A DNA stretch of 64,000 nucleotides from Planctomycetota bacterium (GCA_016795325.1 JAEUHY010000053.1:293301-357300); one strand, 5' to 3'. Positions 25,609 to 34,146 are shown, counted from the first letter of the stretch. Program-made: numbers and translations. The notes: generated by a model from the letters alone, not told the origin.

Positions 25609-27159
25609 CTACGACAGCGGCGGCAACTGCGCGGCGCGGATGTAGGCGTACTTGTAGACGAACAGGCCCGCGGCGGCGGTGAGTGCGGCGAGTGTGAGCA
25701 GCGCGGGTGCGAAGCTCGCGAGCGCTCCGAGGCTAGCGATGGCGAGCAGGCCCACCGGCACGAGCGTGCCGAGGCGCCCACCGAGGTGGTAGGGCCGCGC
25801 GATCGGTCCCATCTTGACCACTTCGAGGAAGGCCTGCGCCTGGCGGTGGTTGGCGGTGTGCGTCTTGCCGCGCAGTTCGAGCGCGACGAAGACGGTGTGC
25901 ACAATCAGGCCGGCGATGCAGATGCGCGCGAGCAGCGTCGGCTCGTCGGCGAAGGGCGAGAGCGACACGGCGCCGAGGAACAAGGCCTGCACGAGCAAGT
26001 GGGGGAGCAGGCGAGGCTCTTGCCACAGGTCGCGGCCTTCGCACTGCTGGAACAGGAACGCGGTGTAACCCGCGACGCCCAGGCCCAGCACGGCGTTGAC
26101 CCAGCGCAGCGCGCCGATCGCGGGATTCCAGTCGACGTCGGCGAGGAACGGCGCGTCGGGGCCGAGCTGGCGCAGCACGAGCATCGCGAGCGTCGCTGTG
26201 ACCGTGGCGCTGAAGCCCATCAGGATCCAAGCGCCCTTCACGAGCCAACTGCGTGTGTTGGGGCGCGTGAGCAGCGTGAAGAACTTCATCGGGCGCGCCA
26301 GGTCCTCGATGAGCAGGATCGTGGTCGCCGTGATGAACACGAGCGCCAGGATCTCAGGCGCGAGCGCCGCGAGCCCGTCGGTCAATCCCAGGCTCGCCGC
26401 GAACGGCGCGAGCATCGCAGCGCCGGCGGCGATGCCCTTGGTCACCAGGTACGCGGCGACTTGCCAGCCCCACTGCACCTTGTGGCCCACATCGAGCACG
26501 GTGCGCACGTTCGGCGCCGTCGGCACGCCCGCCGGCCAGGCATCGGGCTTGGTGTTCGGACGCTCGCTCCAAAGGTACGTCTCGGGGCGTTCCGCGAGTC
26601 CCGGCTCGAGCGACTCGGGCAGCGTCTCGAGGTAGTGCACGTTCGGCCCGGTCTTTTGCTCCGCGCGCCGCAGCAGCGTCGGATGCTCCTTGATCATCTT
26701 GGAGATCCGCGACGACGGATCGTGCACGTCGCCGAACACGATCGCTTCCTCGGGGCACACGATCACGCACGCCGGCGCGAGGTTCTGCTCGATGCGGTGC
26801 GCACAGAAGTGGCACTTCTCGACCGAGCCCAGGTCTTCGTTCAGGTAGATCGCGTCGTACGGGCAACCCTGCATGCACGCGCGGCAGCCGATGCACGCGT
26901 CGCGGTCGATGTCGACGATGCCGTCGGGCCGCTTGGAGAGCGCCGTCACCGGGCAGATGGTCACGCAGGGCGCGCTCGTGCAGTGGTTGCAGCGCAGCAC
27001 CGCGAAGTGGCGCTTGACCGCCGGGAACGTGCCCTTCTCGGTGTACTTGACCCAGGTGCGGAAGCTGCCGAGCGGGACGTCGTTCTCGCTCTTGCAGGCG
27101 ACGGTGCAGGCGTGGCAGCCGATGCACCGCCGGTGGTCCATGAGGAAGCCCAGTTGCAT
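25609..27159 (-). CDS. Fused 4Fe-4S dicluster (DmsB/PsrB-like) and NrfD/PsrC-like membrane subunit
   Basis: A 516-aa fusion of the electron-transfer and membrane subunits that molybdopterin oxidoreductases usually carry as separate proteins. Residues ~1-190 hold four ferredoxin-type clusters (CIGCHACTVACK; CNHCTSAPCVTICP; CIGCRACMQGCPYDA; CHFCAHRIEQNLAPACVIVCP). From ~210 onward eight or nine hydrophobic helices form the NrfD/PsrC part that exchanges electrons with quinone (LIEDLARPMKFFTLLTRPN is a typical NrfD segment). No signal sequence is present. It is the expected partner of the catalytic subunit at 16693-19464, same strand, and together they would form a quinone-linked Mo reductase or oxidase. 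Confidence 0.9.
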   Translation of the reverse strand: MQLGFLMDHRRCIGCHACTVACKSENDVPLGSFRTWVKYTEKGTFPAVKRHFAVLRCNHCTSAPCVTICPVTALSKRPDGIVDIDRDACIGCRACMQGCPYDAIYLNEDLGSVEKCHFCAHRIEQNLAPACVIVCPEEAIVFGDVHDPSSRISKMIKEHPTLLRRAEQKTGPNVHYLETLPESLEPGLAERPETYLWSERPNTKPDAWPAGVPTAPNVRTVLDVGHKVQWGWQVAAYLVTKGIAAGAAMLAPFAASLGLTDGLAALAPEILALVFITATTILLIEDLARPMKFFTLLTRPNTRSWLVKGAWILMGFSATVTATLAMLVLRQLGPDAPFLADVDWNPAIGALRWVNAVLGLGVAGYTAFLFQQCEGRDLWQEPRLLPHLLVQALFLGAVSLSPFADEPTLLARICIAGLIVHTVFVALELRGKTHTANHRQAQAFLEVVKMGPIARPYHLGGRLGTLVPVGLLAIASLGALASFAPALLTLAALTAAAGLFVYKYAYIRAAQLPPLS

Positions 27160-27244
27160 AGGGCGCAGACTCTACGCGACGCGCGCACGCGGCCAAGCCC
27201 GCACACGGGAGTGGAATCGCGGCGGCGCGAAGTTCCCCTCATGC

Positions 27245-27287
27245 AACAAGGCCGGCCCGCGCGCAGTGCGCAGGCCGGCCTCGTTGT
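27245..27287. terminator. Bidirectional-looking hairpin
   Basis: Inverted repeat AGGCCGGCC (27249-27257) / GGCCGGCCT (27273-27281), extended imperfectly by AACA / cGTTGTT and with a small inner GCGC hairpin. It lies between the start of the FeS-NrfD gene and the end of the small Cys protein gene, both on the - strand, where a terminator for the latter is expected. Confidence 0.6.
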
Positions 27288-27331
27288 TGGTTCGCGTCGT
27301 TCGCGGCGCTGGCGCCCAGCGCGCTCGGATC

Positions 27332-27388
27332 GGTCGCGGTGCGCTCAACGCACCAGGATTGGTCGCGGTGCGCTCAACGCACCAGGAT
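27332..27388. repeat. Two tandem copies of a 29-bp unit spanning a stop codon
   Basis: GGTCGCGGTGCGCTCAACGC followed by ACCAGGAT occurs at 27332 and again at 27361 (28 identical bases, period 29). The second copy contains the TGA of the small - strand gene (27374-27376), so its last codons and stop are duplicated downstream. Confidence 0.95.
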
Positions 27389-27613
27389 CGCGCCCATCAC
27401 GGCCTTCTGCTGCAGGATGAACAGCCTGCGCATCTGGCGGAAGTGGGCCGTCGCGTCGCCGCCGCAGAACGGGCAGTCGACCGGCGGCGGGTCCTCGTCG
27501 CCGCTCAGCACGGCGCGCACGTGCTCGTCGAGGTGCGCGCGGAACTCACCGTCGAAGGAGTAGACGCCGGCGAAACCGACGGCGGAGAGGGCGGCGATGG
27601 CAAGCAGCTTCAT
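27374..27613 (-). CDS. Small secreted/membrane-anchored protein with CPFCGG motif
   Basis: A 79-aa protein. MKLLAIAALSAVGFAGVYSF is a signal peptide or anchor; the mature part contains DPPPVDCPFCGG (a CxxC) and HFRQMRRLFILQQ. The CxxC could bind a metal or be redox-active. The start at 27613 is preferred to an upstream in-frame ATG because it gives a clean signal sequence. It is not a family I recognise. Plausibility rests on the signal peptide, the Cys pair and the codon pattern; its 3' end overlaps a tandem duplication. Confidence 0.55.
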   Translation of the reverse strand: MKLLAIAALSAVGFAGVYSFDGEFRAHLDEHVRAVLSGDEDPPPVDCPFCGGDATAHFRQMRRLFILQQKAVMGAILVR

Positions 27614-27835
27614 GGTGGTCAGCTCTCGAGCTGGAGATCGGACCGAACGGTCCCGTGGCATGAGGATACGGCGGCGGAGCGCGTCGCGATAGCGCAGCGG
27701 AAGCGGAAGCGGACAGCGGCCGGGCGGCGCCCGACGCGAATTCGCAGCGAGCTGATCTCCGCGCGCGCCGGAATGCGTGTTCCGAGGGTCGGCCCAGTCC
27801 GTCCAGTCCGCCCCAGTTCATCCCCGCGACCCTCC

Positions 27836-30271
27836 ATGCGATCCATCGTTCCCGTCCTGCCCGTGTTCCTCGCCCTGCTCCCCGGCGGCGTCGCCTTCGG
27901 TTCGCCCCAGCAACGCAGTGCTACGACCCCCGTGCCCCAAGCGGACATCGAGCTGCCCACGCCGCTCGACGCGACGCCGACGCCCGACGCCCCGCGGGTC
28001 GTCCCGCCGCTGGCGTTGCTTCCCGACGCCGGCGTTCCGCGCCCGGCGGCCGAGCGTTTCGGGCTCGGCCTGGACTTCAGCGAGGTGCGCTACCAGCACG
28101 GACCGGACGGCGCGCTGTGGGCGCGTGGTGAGAGCTACAAGGCGCGCTTCGACAGCGAAGGCGCGAGCGTGATCCCGGCCTTCGGTTCGCGTGCGCCGCG
28201 CAACTTTGATTTGCGCTTCGAGCTCGAGCAGGTGCTCGTCGGCGGCGAGCCGTTCGCGCTCGCGCCCCAGGCCGAAGTTCGGCGCGTTGCCGACGTCGTC
28301 ACGCTCGACCGCGGCGCGCTCGACGAGACCTACCACCTCGAGGTGCGCCAGCTCGAACAACGCTTCACCTTCGAGAGCCTCGCGCAGCGCGGCGAGCTCG
28401 AACTCCGGCTCGCGCTCGACAGCGAACTCGTGGGCGCGGTCGATCCGGCCGGCGGCCTGCGTTTCTCGAACGAATGGGGCAGCGTGCACTACGGCGCCGC
28501 GATCGCGTTCGATGCGGCGGGGCAACGTGTCGAGGTCGAGAGTGCGCTCGTGGACGGCGCGCTGACGCTGCGCGTGCCCGAGCGCTTCGTCGCCCAGGCT
28601 CAGCTGCCGCTCACCATCGACCCCCTCATCACGGTGTTCCCGCTCGACAACAGCGCGAGCGAGTGCTTCGACGCCGACAGCGCCTACAACCTCGCGGGCG
28701 ACGCCCTGTTGCACGTCTACGGCGTGCTGTTCAGCGCGAACGACTTCGACGTGGCCGGCTTTGCGACCGACCGCAACGGCGTCGTGTTGTTCGGCTCGTT
28801 CTTCTGGACCGACTTCACCGGACAACACTGGCGTGAGCCGCGCGTGGCGCACAACGCCGTCAGCGACCGCTTCCTGGTCATCGGCCTCGTCGGTCAGACC
28901 GGCGCGCAGTCGGTCTGGGGCCACGTGCGCAGCGTGTTCCAGAATTTCCTCTCGACGCCGGCGGAGTTGAGCGGTCCGGAGGTGGGCGACAAGTACGTCG
29001 CCGACGTCGGCGGCGATCCGTACCTGTTCCCGCCGAGCTACTTCTGCATCGTGTACCAACGCACGATCTCCCTGGGCGACTTCGACATCAACGCGCGCCT
29101 CATCGACACCAACGGCGTTCCGGCCGGCGCTGGCACGATCATCGTCGACGGCAGCGTGGGCACGTTCGACATCAACCCTTCGATCTCGAAGACCAACGGC
29201 GGCGGCAACTGGAACGTCGTGTGGGAGCGCCGCGGACCGAACGCCGCGAGTGCGATCCGCGGCGCGAAGGTGAATTGGAACGGCGGCATATCGATCCCGA
29301 GCTTCGAGATCTCGAGCGTCGCCCAGGCGCAGTGGTCTCCGACGGCCACCGGTCCGGTCGCGGGCAGTGAACGCTTCTTCGTCGCTTGCACGCGCTACTT
29401 CGGGAACGACGCGGACATCATGGTGTTCCTGGTCAACGGCAACGTGCGCGAACAGGAACTCGCGCTGTCGTCGGCCTTCCCGGCCACGCTCCTCAAGGAC
29501 CAGCGCTCGCCCTCGATCGAAACCGACGGCGCACACGCCTTGGTGGCTTGGTCGGAGATCGACCAGGCGACCAGCTCCCACTTCGACCTGTTCGCGAGCG
29601 AGATCTACACCACGCCCACGGGAATGGGCATCAAGGAAAACCGCATCGTGATCAGCACGAGCACGGCTCAGGACTACGAGCCCCAGGTCTGCTCGCCGGA
29701 GAGCAGCAATCCGGCGCAGAGCTCGCAGGACTACAGCGTGTCGTGGTACGAGGGCGGATCGTTCTTCAACGACAACGTGTGGTGCGCCCTCGTGCGAGGC
29801 AGCGTCGGCGGTCCGGTGTCCTTGTTCTGCACGCAAGCCGACTATCCGTGCCCGTGCGGCGACAGCGGCTTCCTCAGCGGTTGTCCCAACTCGTCGACGT
29901 CGCTCGGCGCGCACATGAGCGCGAGCGGCGGAGCGAGCACGCTCGCGCCGACCCTGAGCTTGAACGTGGAGCGCATGAAGCCCAACGCGACCTCGCTCGT
30001 GTTCCAGGGCACGGGCGTGTCGGGCGCTCCGCTGGGCGACGGCGTGCGCTGCGTGTACGGCACGGTGATCCGCTTTGCGCCGCACACAAACAACGCGCTC
30101 GGCGCCACGGTGTATCCCGGTCCGGGCGAGCCTTCGCTCGCGGTGTTGGGGCAGATCCCGCCGCAGGGCGGGACCTTCTACTACCAGACTTGGTACCGCG
30201 ACACGGCGGCCTTCTGCACCAGCGCGGCGACGAACCTCAGCGACGCCTTGAGCGTGACCTGGACCTACTGA
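27836..30271 (+). CDS. Large secreted protein with variant Cys-rich C-terminal domain
   Basis: An 811-aa exported protein (signal peptide MRSIVPVLPVFLALLPGGVAFG). An N-terminal ~250-residue beta-rich part (LTIDPLITVFPLDN closes it) is followed by ~400 residues of repeating propeller-like sequence in which HNAVSDRFLVIGLV and DGAHALVAWSEID recall NHL/Kelch-type blades. The C-terminal ~140 residues begin CPCGDSGFLSGCPNSS and end YYQTWYRDTAAFC, NLSDALSVTWTY. That resembles, distantly, the C-terminal domain of the other secreted proteins here (RDP/LSN pattern) and seems to be a second subtype. Likely surface or extracellular. The start at 27836 is the first ATG giving a signal peptide. Confidence 0.8.
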   Translation: MRSIVPVLPVFLALLPGGVAFGSPQQRSATTPVPQADIELPTPLDATPTPDAPRVVPPLALLPDAGVPRPAAERFGLGLDFSEVRYQHGPDGALWARGESYKARFDSEGASVIPAFGSRAPRNFDLRFELEQVLVGGEPFALAPQAEVRRVADVVTLDRGALDETYHLEVRQLEQRFTFESLAQRGELELRLALDSELVGAVDPAGGLRFSNEWGSVHYGAAIAFDAAGQRVEVESALVDGALTLRVPERFVAQAQLPLTIDPLITVFPLDNSASECFDADSAYNLAGDALLHVYGVLFSANDFDVAGFATDRNGVVLFGSFFWTDFTGQHWREPRVAHNAVSDRFLVIGLVGQTGAQSVWGHVRSVFQNFLSTPAELSGPEVGDKYVADVGGDPYLFPPSYFCIVYQRTISLGDFDINARLIDTNGVPAGAGTIIVDGSVGTFDINPSISKTNGGGNWNVVWERRGPNAASAIRGAKVNWNGGISIPSFEISSVAQAQWSPTATGPVAGSERFFVACTRYFGNDADIMVFLVNGNVREQELALSSAFPATLLKDQRSPSIETDGAHALVAWSEIDQATSSHFDLFASEIYTTPTGMGIKENRIVISTSTAQDYEPQVCSPESSNPAQSSQDYSVSWYEGGSFFNDNVWCALVRGSVGGPVSLFCTQADYPCPCGDSGFLSGCPNSSTSLGAHMSASGGASTLAPTLSLNVERMKPNATSLVFQGTGVSGAPLGDGVRCVYGTVIRFAPHTNNALGATVYPGPGEPSLAVLGQIPPQGGTFYYQTWYRDTAAFCTSAATNLSDALSVTWTY

Positions 30272-30288
30272 GCGTTCTTTCGACGGCA

Positions 30289-30330
30289 AAGCGAGGCGGG
30301 GCGTCCACGGCGGCGTCTCGCCTCGTTTCG
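30289..30330 (+). terminator. Hairpin after the 27836-30271 gene
   Basis: CGAGGCG (30292-30298) pairs with CGCCTCG (30319-30325), followed by TTTCG; the loop contains further GC complementarity. It lies 20 bp after the stop codon, the usual place for an intrinsic terminator, although the T-run is only three. Confidence 0.55.
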
Positions 30331-30481
30331 CGTTCGGCCTGAGCGCCGCGCGTAGAGCCTATGCGTCCAACGCAGCCGCAGCGGCTCGGATCCAGGCACG
30401 GGAGTTGAGGGGCGGTGAGTTCCTTCGCGCGCAGCGGGTCCTTACGCTCGCGCGCTCGACCGGACGAAAACTCCCCCTGCG

Positions 30482-31555
30482 ATGAAGCTCAAGGTTCTGC
30501 TCGGCGCCCTGCTGTGGACGCTGCTCGTCAGTTTGGCGCACGTCCACCTCAACATCGGTTGGGGCCAGGTAGGCGAAATCGTGCGCGAGTGGAAAGGCCA
30601 CAAGCGCAAGACGCTGGAGGTGGGCTTCCTGCCCGTGACATGACACCTCACCTGCCCGGTCACCAGTTGGGTGACCCAACACAGTGAGCGCGGCTCGGAG
30701 TTCATGGGCCGCAAGTTCTCGGACTTCGCCACGGTCAAGGAGTCGCTGATCGCGCGGCGCATCGACGCGAGCTTCATCCTCGCGCCGCTGGCGATGCAAC
30801 TGGTCGCGAGCGGAGTGCCGATCAAGATCGTGTACCTGGGCCACCGCGACGGCACCACGCTGATGGTGCCGACGAACTCGCCCGTCACGGACTTCGCGGG
30901 GTTGCGCGGCAAGAAGGTCGCGATCCCCAATCGCTTCTCGAATCAGAACGTGCTCATGCACCGCATGATGAGGAAGTGGGGGATGAGCTTCGATTCGATC
31001 CGCCTGGTGGAGCTGCCGCCCCCCGAGCACCCCACGGCGCTCGCGTCGGGTTCGATCGACGCCTACATCATCGGCGAGCCCTTCGCGGCGCAGGCGGAGC
31101 TGGGCGGCTACGGTCGCGTGCTCTACTACACCAAGGACATGTGGCCCGGCTTCATCTCCTGCGTGCTCGTCGTGCGCCAGGAAATGATCGACGAGGAGCG
31201 CGAACTCGTGCAGGAACTCGTCAACGGTATCGCCAAGAGCGGCAAGTGGCTCGACCAGGACATGTCGCACCGAATGGACGCGGCCGAGATCGTGGGCAAG
31301 TACTACTACCTGCAGGATCCCGAGCTGCTGAAGTTCGTGCTCTCGAAGCCGCCCGACCGCGTGAAGTACACCAACCTCGGGCCGTTGAAGAAGGACTTCG
31401 ACGAGATCATGGAGCTCGCCGTTGAAATGGGTGTGCTCAAGCAGCGGCTCGAGTTCGAGCAGTACGTCGACACCAGCTTCGTGACGCCGCTCGAGACCAT
31501 CGACTGGAACCTCGACCAGCTCCCGCGGATCGAGCCCGAGGCCGCTGCGAAATGA
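30482..31555 (+). CDS. ABC transporter substrate-binding protein (NMT1/SsuA type), candidate selenoprotein with in-frame TGA at codon 54
   Basis: A 357-aa product if TGA 30641-30643 is read as selenocysteine (U54). The N-terminus has a hydrophobic signal/anchor (VLLGALLWTLLVSLAHVHL), then KTLEVGFLPVT-U-HLTCPVT, the first beta-strand and loop of NMT1/SsuA/NrtA-type binding proteins. The frame continues without interruption through family motifs (MGRKFSDFATVKESLIARRI, ILAPLAMQLVASGVPIKIVY, GLRGKKVAIPNRFSNQN, SGSIDAYIIGEPFA). From memory, relatives have Cys in the TGA position (LPVTCHLTC). U54 and C58 would form a U-x3-C pair. A SECIS-like hairpin follows the TGA. ATGA overlap with the permease gene shows an operon. 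The alternative is a nonsense-mutated gene or a late start at GTG 30671, which would lose the first strand. The substrate is unknown. Confidence 0.85.
30641..30680 (+). promoter_or_regulatory. In-frame UGA with bacterial SECIS-like hairpin
   Basis: TGA at 30641-30643 is followed by a perfect 7-bp stem, GGTCACC (30658-30664) / GGTGACC (30670-30676), closed by the 5-nt loop AGTTG. The loop G at position two lies 22 nt past the UGA. The known bacterial SECIS rules are a stem-loop just downstream, a small apical loop with G in its first two positions, and 16-37 nt between UGA and loop; all are met. The hairpin is inside coding sequence (HLTCPVTSWVTQ), as expected for bacteria. Confidence 0.75.
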
Positions 31556-32376
31556 TCGGCGCGTTGATCACCGTAGTCATCGCCATCGGTGTGCTCGCCG
31601 CAGGTGAGCGAGCGCCTGAAGGCGTGCGCAGATGGAGTTCGCCGATGGCCGTCGCGGCGATTGGCATTGCGCTTTGGCACGCCGCCTGCGTCATGGCCCA
31701 GTCGCAGATCTTTCCGACGCCCGCGCAGAGCTTCGGCGCAATCGTCGAGCTCGCGCAGAGCTCGCGCCTTTGGAACGACATCGTCGCCAGCCTGTTCCGC
31801 GTGACCTGGGGCTTTGGTCTCGCCGTCGCGACCGGCATCCCGCTCGGCCTGTGGATCGGCTGGTCGACGCGCTCGTTCCTGGCGCTCAATCCGCTGGTGC
31901 AGGCCTTCCGACCGATCTCGCCGATCGCCTGGATCCCGATCGCGATCCTGTGGTTCGGCATCGGCGACATCTCAGCGATCTTCCTGATCTTCATCGCTTC
32001 GATCTTCCCGATCGTGGTCGGAACGACAGCGGCGGTGCAGGGCATTCCGCAGGTCTACGTGCGCTCGGCCTCCAACTTCGGGCTGACGGGCTTCGAGCTG
32101 TTCCGCCGTGTCGTGTTGCCTGCGGCGATGCCGCAGATCATCACGTCGCTGCGCATCGCGCTCGGAGTCGCCTGGCTGGTGATCGTCGCGGCCGAGATGG
32201 TCGGCATGCAGTCGGGGCTCGGATACCTCGTCAGCGACGCGCGCAACATGGGCAAGCGCTACGACCTGGTCGTGGCGGCGATGATCCTGATCGGACTGAT
32301 CGGCATCGTGCTCGACGTGCTCGTGCGCCAGCTGCAGAACTTCGACGAAGTGCGCTGGGGGTTCGCCAAGCGATGA
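31552..32376 (+). CDS. ABC transporter permease (SsuC/TauC type)
   Basis: A 274-aa inner-membrane permease with about six helices and the BPD-transporter signature near residues 165-200 (YVRSASNFGLTGFELFRRVV, LPAAMPQIITSLRIALGVAW), where the cytoplasmic coupling helix docks on the ATPase. The ATG overlaps the stop of the binding-protein gene (ATGA), and its own stop overlaps the ATPase start in the same way, so the three are translationally coupled. The sulfonate/nitrate/taurine-type subfamily fits the NMT1-like binding protein; specificity is not determinable. Confidence 0.93.
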   Translation: MIGALITVVIAIGVLAAGERAPEGVRRWSSPMAVAAIGIALWHAACVMAQSQIFPTPAQSFGAIVELAQSSRLWNDIVASLFRVTWGFGLAVATGIPLGLWIGWSTRSFLALNPLVQAFRPISPIAWIPIAILWFGIGDISAIFLIFIASIFPIVVGTTAAVQGIPQVYVRSASNFGLTGFELFRRVVLPAAMPQIITSLRIALGVAWLVIVAAEMVGMQSGLGYLVSDARNMGKRYDLVVAAMILIGLIGIVLDVLVRQLQNFDEVRWGFAKR

Positions 32377-33137
32377 GCGCCGCCAACCAGCCCAAGGTTC
32401 GTTTCGAGCAGGTGACCAAGGACTTCGAGCGCCGCGGCCAAGCGCTGCGCGTGCTCGATCCGATCGATCTGGTCGTCCACGAAGGCGAGTTCGTGTGCTT
32501 GCTCGGGCCCTCGGGCTGCGGCAAGTCGACGCTGCTCAACATCGCCGGCGGTTTCGAATCCCCGAGCTCGGGCCGCGTCGTGATCGACGGCGAATCCGTC
32601 AACGGGCCTTCGCCGCGCCGCGTGTTCGTGTTCCAGGAGTACGGGATCTTCCCGTGGGCTTCGGTGTGGGACAACGTCGCGCTGGGCTTGCGCGCACTCG
32701 CCAAGGATCAGCTGCACGAGCGGATCCAATCCACCATCGACTTGGTCGGGCTCACCGGCTTCGAGAAGAGCTACCCGATGGAGCTCTCGGGCGGCATGAA
32801 GCAGCGCGTCGGCGTGGCGCGCGCCCTCGCGGTTTCGCCCGACGTGATCTACATGGACGAGCCCTTCGGCGCGCTCGACTCGCTCACGCGCCTGACGATG
32901 CGCGCCGAGTTGATCCGCATCTGGCAGACGCGCAAACCCACGATTCTGTTCGTCACGCACGACGTCGACGAATCGATCCAGCTCGCCGACCGCGTGGTGG
33001 TCTTCTCGCCGCGCCCCGGCCGCATCGCCGGCATCGTCGAGGTCGACCTGCCGCACCCGCGCGACCTGGGTTCAGCCCGTTACGGCGTGATCAAGAACCA
33101 GCTCTACGAGTTGCTCGGCGTGCGCCATTCGATCTGA
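32373..33137 (+). CDS. ABC transporter ATP-binding protein (SsuB/TauB/NrtD type)
   Basis: A 254-aa ATPase with all signature elements: Walker A LLGPSGCGKST, Q-loop FVFQEYGIFPW, signature motif LSGGMKQR, Walker B VIYMDEPFGALD and switch FVTHDVDE. It energises uptake through the permease encoded just upstream (4-bp ATGA overlap). The stop is 12 bp from the convergent acyltransferase gene. Confidence 0.95.
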   Translation: MSAANQPKVRFEQVTKDFERRGQALRVLDPIDLVVHEGEFVCLLGPSGCGKSTLLNIAGGFESPSSGRVVIDGESVNGPSPRRVFVFQEYGIFPWASVWDNVALGLRALAKDQLHERIQSTIDLVGLTGFEKSYPMELSGGMKQRVGVARALAVSPDVIYMDEPFGALDSLTRLTMRAELIRIWQTRKPTILFVTHDVDESIQLADRVVVFSPRPGRIAGIVEVDLPHPRDLGSARYGVIKNQLYELLGVRHSI

Positions 33138-33149
33138 GCGAACGCGGCA

Positions 33150-33698
33150 TCAGCGTTTGTCCGGCAGCTCGCGCGCCGGCACTCCGCCGACTCGCGCGCC
33201 GGGACGAACGTCGCGCGTGACCACGGCGCCCGCGGCCACCAACGCGCCGGCGCCGATGTGCACGCCCGCGAGAATCGTTGCGCCTGCACCGATGTAGACG
33301 TCGTCTTCGATCGTGACCGGGGCTTGGCTGGCCGGCATCCCCTTGTCCTTCCACGCTGAGTCGCCTACGTCGACGTGCGTGAGCACGGTGACGCGCATGG
33401 AGATGGTCACGCGCGACCCGATCGAAATCGCGTCGCTCAGGTCGAGGAACACGTCGCGGCCGAGGTGGCAATCGTCGCCGACGCGCAGCTTCGCGAAGCT
33501 CCTGGCGGCGTTGTGGACGAGGAGCGGCGCGTTGAAGCGCACGTTGCGTCCCACCTGCGCGCCGTAGTGCGTCAGAACACGCGCAATCGCCTTCGGATCG
33601 TGTTGGCGCAGTCGTGCGACGACTCCCTGCTCGAATCCCAGGAGGTGTCGCAGGAGCACCGTGCTGAAGACGGCCAGCGTGGAGAACAGCGCGCGCAT
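33150..33698 (-). CDS. Left-handed beta-helix (hexapeptide) acyltransferase
   Basis: A 182-aa protein of the hexapeptide-repeat acyltransferase superfamily (serine O-acetyltransferase / NodL / WbbJ-like). The second half shows the imperfect hexapeptides of the left-handed helix (VTIEDDVYIGAGATILAGVH, IGAGALVAAGAVVTRDV), followed by the common end GGVPARELPDKR. LTHVDVGD provides the usual catalytic His. The N-terminal ~20 residues (ALFSTLAVFSTVLLRHLLGF) are hydrophobic and may tether it to the membrane. It probably acetylates a sugar or lipid in cell-envelope biosynthesis. ATG 33698 is chosen; a longer in-frame N-terminus lacks family features. Confidence 0.85.
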   Translation of the reverse strand: MRALFSTLAVFSTVLLRHLLGFEQGVVARLRQHDPKAIARVLTHYGAQVGRNVRFNAPLLVHNAARSFAKLRVGDDCHLGRDVFLDLSDAISIGSRVTISMRVTVLTHVDVGDSAWKDKGMPASQAPVTIEDDVYIGAGATILAGVHIGAGALVAAGAVVTRDVRPGARVGGVPARELPDKR

Positions 33699-34146
33699 CG
33701 ATCTGCGTGCACGGTAGCGCGTGGGTGAGCCGATCTTCCAGCGCGGCGGCGCCAGCGACGCTCGGAGCGTGAGGTTGCGGACCCGAACCGAGGCCTGCGC
33801 CCGGGGAGAGGAGCTCTCCATGTCGGCGCGCGGCGCACCGCGCGGGAGCGCATCCACGTCGATGCCGGGGGCGCCGGCGCTGGACCGGGACGCCGCGGAC
33901 GTGCGCCCTGCGATCGCGCGCCGGATGCGAGGCAGAGCGCGCCATGACTCCGGCGCCGAGCTACGCTCCGACGCGCACGCAGGCTTCGCATGAGCCCCGG
34001 AACTCAGCTGCGCCGAGGAACTCGCGGAGGCGCGCGTGTGGAAGGCCGAAGAACGAGTTCGGGGCCCAACTCGCAGCGCGACGGGCGCCCAGGTTGAAGT
34101 TTGCTGCGCAGCCGCGTGCGCCTCGACCTGCGGCGCCCTGGACGCT
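33699..34146. other. 448-bp gene-free region
   Basis: It lies between two - strand genes. Short open frames exist on both strands but are Arg/Ala-rich in the way expected from GC content and show no family motif. I see no clear hairpin terminator or promoter. It may contain the promoter of the acyltransferase gene. Confidence 0.4.

Noticed and set aside
30331..30481. Riboswitch (for example a TPP element) ahead of the NMT1-type ABC operon
   Set aside because: I looked for the conserved TPP core (CTGAGA...ACCTGA) because NMT1-like proteins can carry thiamine precursors; it is not present, and no other riboswitch core was recognised.
30671..31555. Shorter binding-protein gene starting at GTG 30671 after the TGA
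   Set aside because: It would lack the signal/anchor and the first beta-strand (GFLPVT) that lie in frame just upstream, and would leave a perfectly conserved upstream coding stretch unexplained.
33721..33993. Small open frame of 90 codons in the gap between acyltransferase and kinase genes
   Set aside because: Composition is as expected from GC-rich noncoding DNA, with no ribosome binding site, hydrophobic segment or motif.
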